From positions 1 to 6,114 of the forward strand of contig JANOBJ010000288.1 in the NCBI GenBank assembly GCA_031411575.1: a DNA stretch of 6,114 nucleotides. The letters run 5' to 3'. The stretch's first letter is position 1. Each line of letters starts with the position of its first letter. The notes under the pieces are model-generated. The model saw nothing but the letters and a program-made list of their open reading frames with translations. It made no database searches and had not been told where the DNA came from. Origin of the DNA: JANOBJ01 sp031411575. Lineage in GTDB: Bacteria > Pseudomonadota > Gammaproteobacteria > Burkholderiales > Burkholderiaceae_C. Made by a program: the position numbers and the translations under genes. Below are positions 5,180 through 6,114 of this stretch, one piece after another.

Positions 5180-6058
5180 ATGTGCTGGATTTGCGACTTC
5201 AAAAACTCCCCCGCCACGGCGGATGCCCCTCCGGTTCCGGAGGCGGCGCACGGCCCGTGGTCACCCCGGCGCGGCTTCCTGCTGGCCGCTGGCGCTGCGG
5301 CGGCCGGGCCGGCGCTGGCGCAGGTCAACGTGGGCAGTTCGTCGGGCGTGCGCAAGCTGGTGCCCGCCGAGACGCTGGAAAAATCGGCCACGCAGCAGTA
5401 CGCGCAGGTGATCGGCGAGGCCCGCGCCAAGGGTGCGCTGGCGCCTGAGAACCACCCGCAGCTGCAGCGCCTGCGCGCCATTGCCGGCCGCCTGATCCCG
5501 TTCACCGCGCAGTGGAACAACCGGGTGCCGCAGTGGCGCTGGGAGGTCAACCTGATCGGCAGCAAGCAGATCAACGCCTGGTGCATGCCCGGCGGCAAGA
5601 TCGCCTTCTACACCGGTATCCTGGACCAGCTGCAGCTGACCGACGACGAGTGCGCCATGATCATGGGCCACGAGATGGCGCACGCGCTGCGCGAACACGC
5701 GCGCGAGCGGCTCGCCAAGACCCAGGCCACCGGCATCGGCCTGTCGATCGCCGCGCAACTGTTCGGCCTGGGCCAGCTGGGCGATGTGGCGGCCAATCTG
5801 GGCACACAGCTGCTGTCGCTCAAGTTCAGCCGCGAAGACGAGACCGAGGCCGATCTGGTGGGCCTGGAAGTTGCCGCGCGCGGCGCGTTCCAGCCCAACG
5901 CCAGTGTGAGCTTGTGGAAAAAAATGGCCAGCGCCGGTGGCGGCAGCAACAGCACCAGCTTCCTGTCGACCCACCCGAGCGGGCCCGATCGCATCCGCCA
6001 GCTGGAGGCCAACGTGCCAAAGGTGCAGGCGCTGTACGACCGGGCCAAGCGGGGTTGA
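5180..6058 (+). CDS. Tat-exported M48-family zinc metallopeptidase
   Basis: This 292-residue protein should be a periplasmic zinc protease of the M48 family, like the E. coli quality-control proteases BepA, LoiP and YcaL. Zinc ligands and catalytic residues are visible: HEMAH at 164-168 (H164, E165, H168), and SREDETEAD at 217-225 with E221 as the third ligand and D225. NAWCMPGGKIAFYTGIL (132-148) and STHPSGPDR (263-271) are family-typical. The export signal SPRRGFLLAAG at 28-38 has the twin arginine (R30, R31) followed by a short hydrophobic stretch and an ALA cleavage site near 45-47. No lipobox cysteine follows, so it is probably soluble. Before the signal lies an unusual 27-residue tail starting MCWIC. 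The ATG at 5180 is the only in-frame start upstream of the signal; it has no Shine-Dalgarno. There are no TPR repeats as in BepA. Its substrate is unknown. Confidence 0.92.
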   Translation: MCWICDFKNSPATADAPPVPEAAHGPWSPRRGFLLAAGAAAAGPALAQVNVGSSSGVRKLVPAETLEKSATQQYAQVIGEARAKGALAPENHPQLQRLRAIAGRLIPFTAQWNNRVPQWRWEVNLIGSKQINAWCMPGGKIAFYTGILDQLQLTDDECAMIMGHEMAHALREHARERLAKTQATGIGLSIAAQLFGLGQLGDVAANLGTQLLSLKFSREDETEADLVGLEVAARGAFQPNASVSLWKKMASAGGGSNSTSFLSTHPSGPDRIRQLEANVPKVQALYDRAKRG

Positions 6059-6069
6059 GCGGCGCGGCC

Positions 6070-6096
6070 GGGGGGCGCCCCCCCCCCCCCCCCCCC
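6070..6096. repeat. Homopolymer tract: six G, CG, then 19 C
   Basis: GGGGGGCGCCCCCC is a perfect 14-base palindrome, and the C-run then continues to 19 bases (6078-6096). It begins 12 bases after the protease stop. Five bases after it is an ATG (6102) opening MSVW up to the window end, which might be a gene start but has no ribosome site. A run this long is either a slippage-prone tract or a sequencing/assembly artefact near a contig end. Confidence 0.8.
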
Positions 6097-6114
6097 ACAA
6101 AATGAGTGTGTGGA

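Noticed and set aside
5261..6100. Minus-strand frame of 279 codons antisense to the M48 protease
   Set aside because: The plus strand encodes an intact HEMAH protease; the antisense frame begins in the C-run and has no recognisable domain.
1..6114. CRISPR array, tRNA, rRNA, prophage or transposase
   Set aside because: I found no regularly spaced repeats, cloverleaf with CCA-type end, rRNA-like sequence, or mobile-element protein on either strand.

Overview
This is a GC-rich chromosomal window from what looks like a betaproteobacterium of the order Burkholderiales, probably Comamonadaceae-like. The basis is protein character (a CpxR/OmpR-type regulator, an AmpG permease, a Tat-exported M48 protease), very high GC at third codon positions, and two kinds of intergenic repeat that I recall from Acidovorax- and Rhodoferax-like genomes. 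No database search was possible, so the taxonomy is an inference.

Layout from left to right. The first ~27 bases may be the start of a leftward gene that runs off the window. Bases 87-230 are a non-coding, hairpin-rich block directly behind an OmpR/CpxR-type response regulator (237-953, minus). A 79-bp divergent gap separates the regulator from an AMP-forming acyl-CoA synthetase (1033-2508, plus). That gap ends in an exact GTAAA-N5-GTAAA sequence, the form of the E. coli CpxR box, touching the synthetase start codon. Next comes a type II toxin-antitoxin pair on the minus strand: a ribbon-helix-helix antitoxin (3088-3456) overlapping a PIN-domain toxin (2636-3091) by ATGA, with a readable promoter and a palindromic operator. 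Two direct copies of a ~45-bp AT-rich repeat (2536-2580 and 3561-3605) bracket this module. An AmpG-type muropeptide permease follows (3595-5025, minus). It diverges from a Tat-exported M48 metallopeptidase (5180-6058, plus) across a 154-bp gap holding two perfect inverted repeats. The window ends in a run of 19 C.

How the genes relate. The regulator, AmpG and the M48 protease are all plausible parts of envelope sensing and maintenance: cell-wall fragment recycling, and periplasmic or outer-membrane protein quality control. The synthetase is a lone fatty- or carboxylic-acid activating enzyme without pathway partners here. The toxin-antitoxin pair is a self-contained accessory module between housekeeping genes. 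I see no rRNA, tRNA, CRISPR array, transposase or phage gene. I see no clearly new multi-gene system; the points most worth checking are regulatory and repeat-based.
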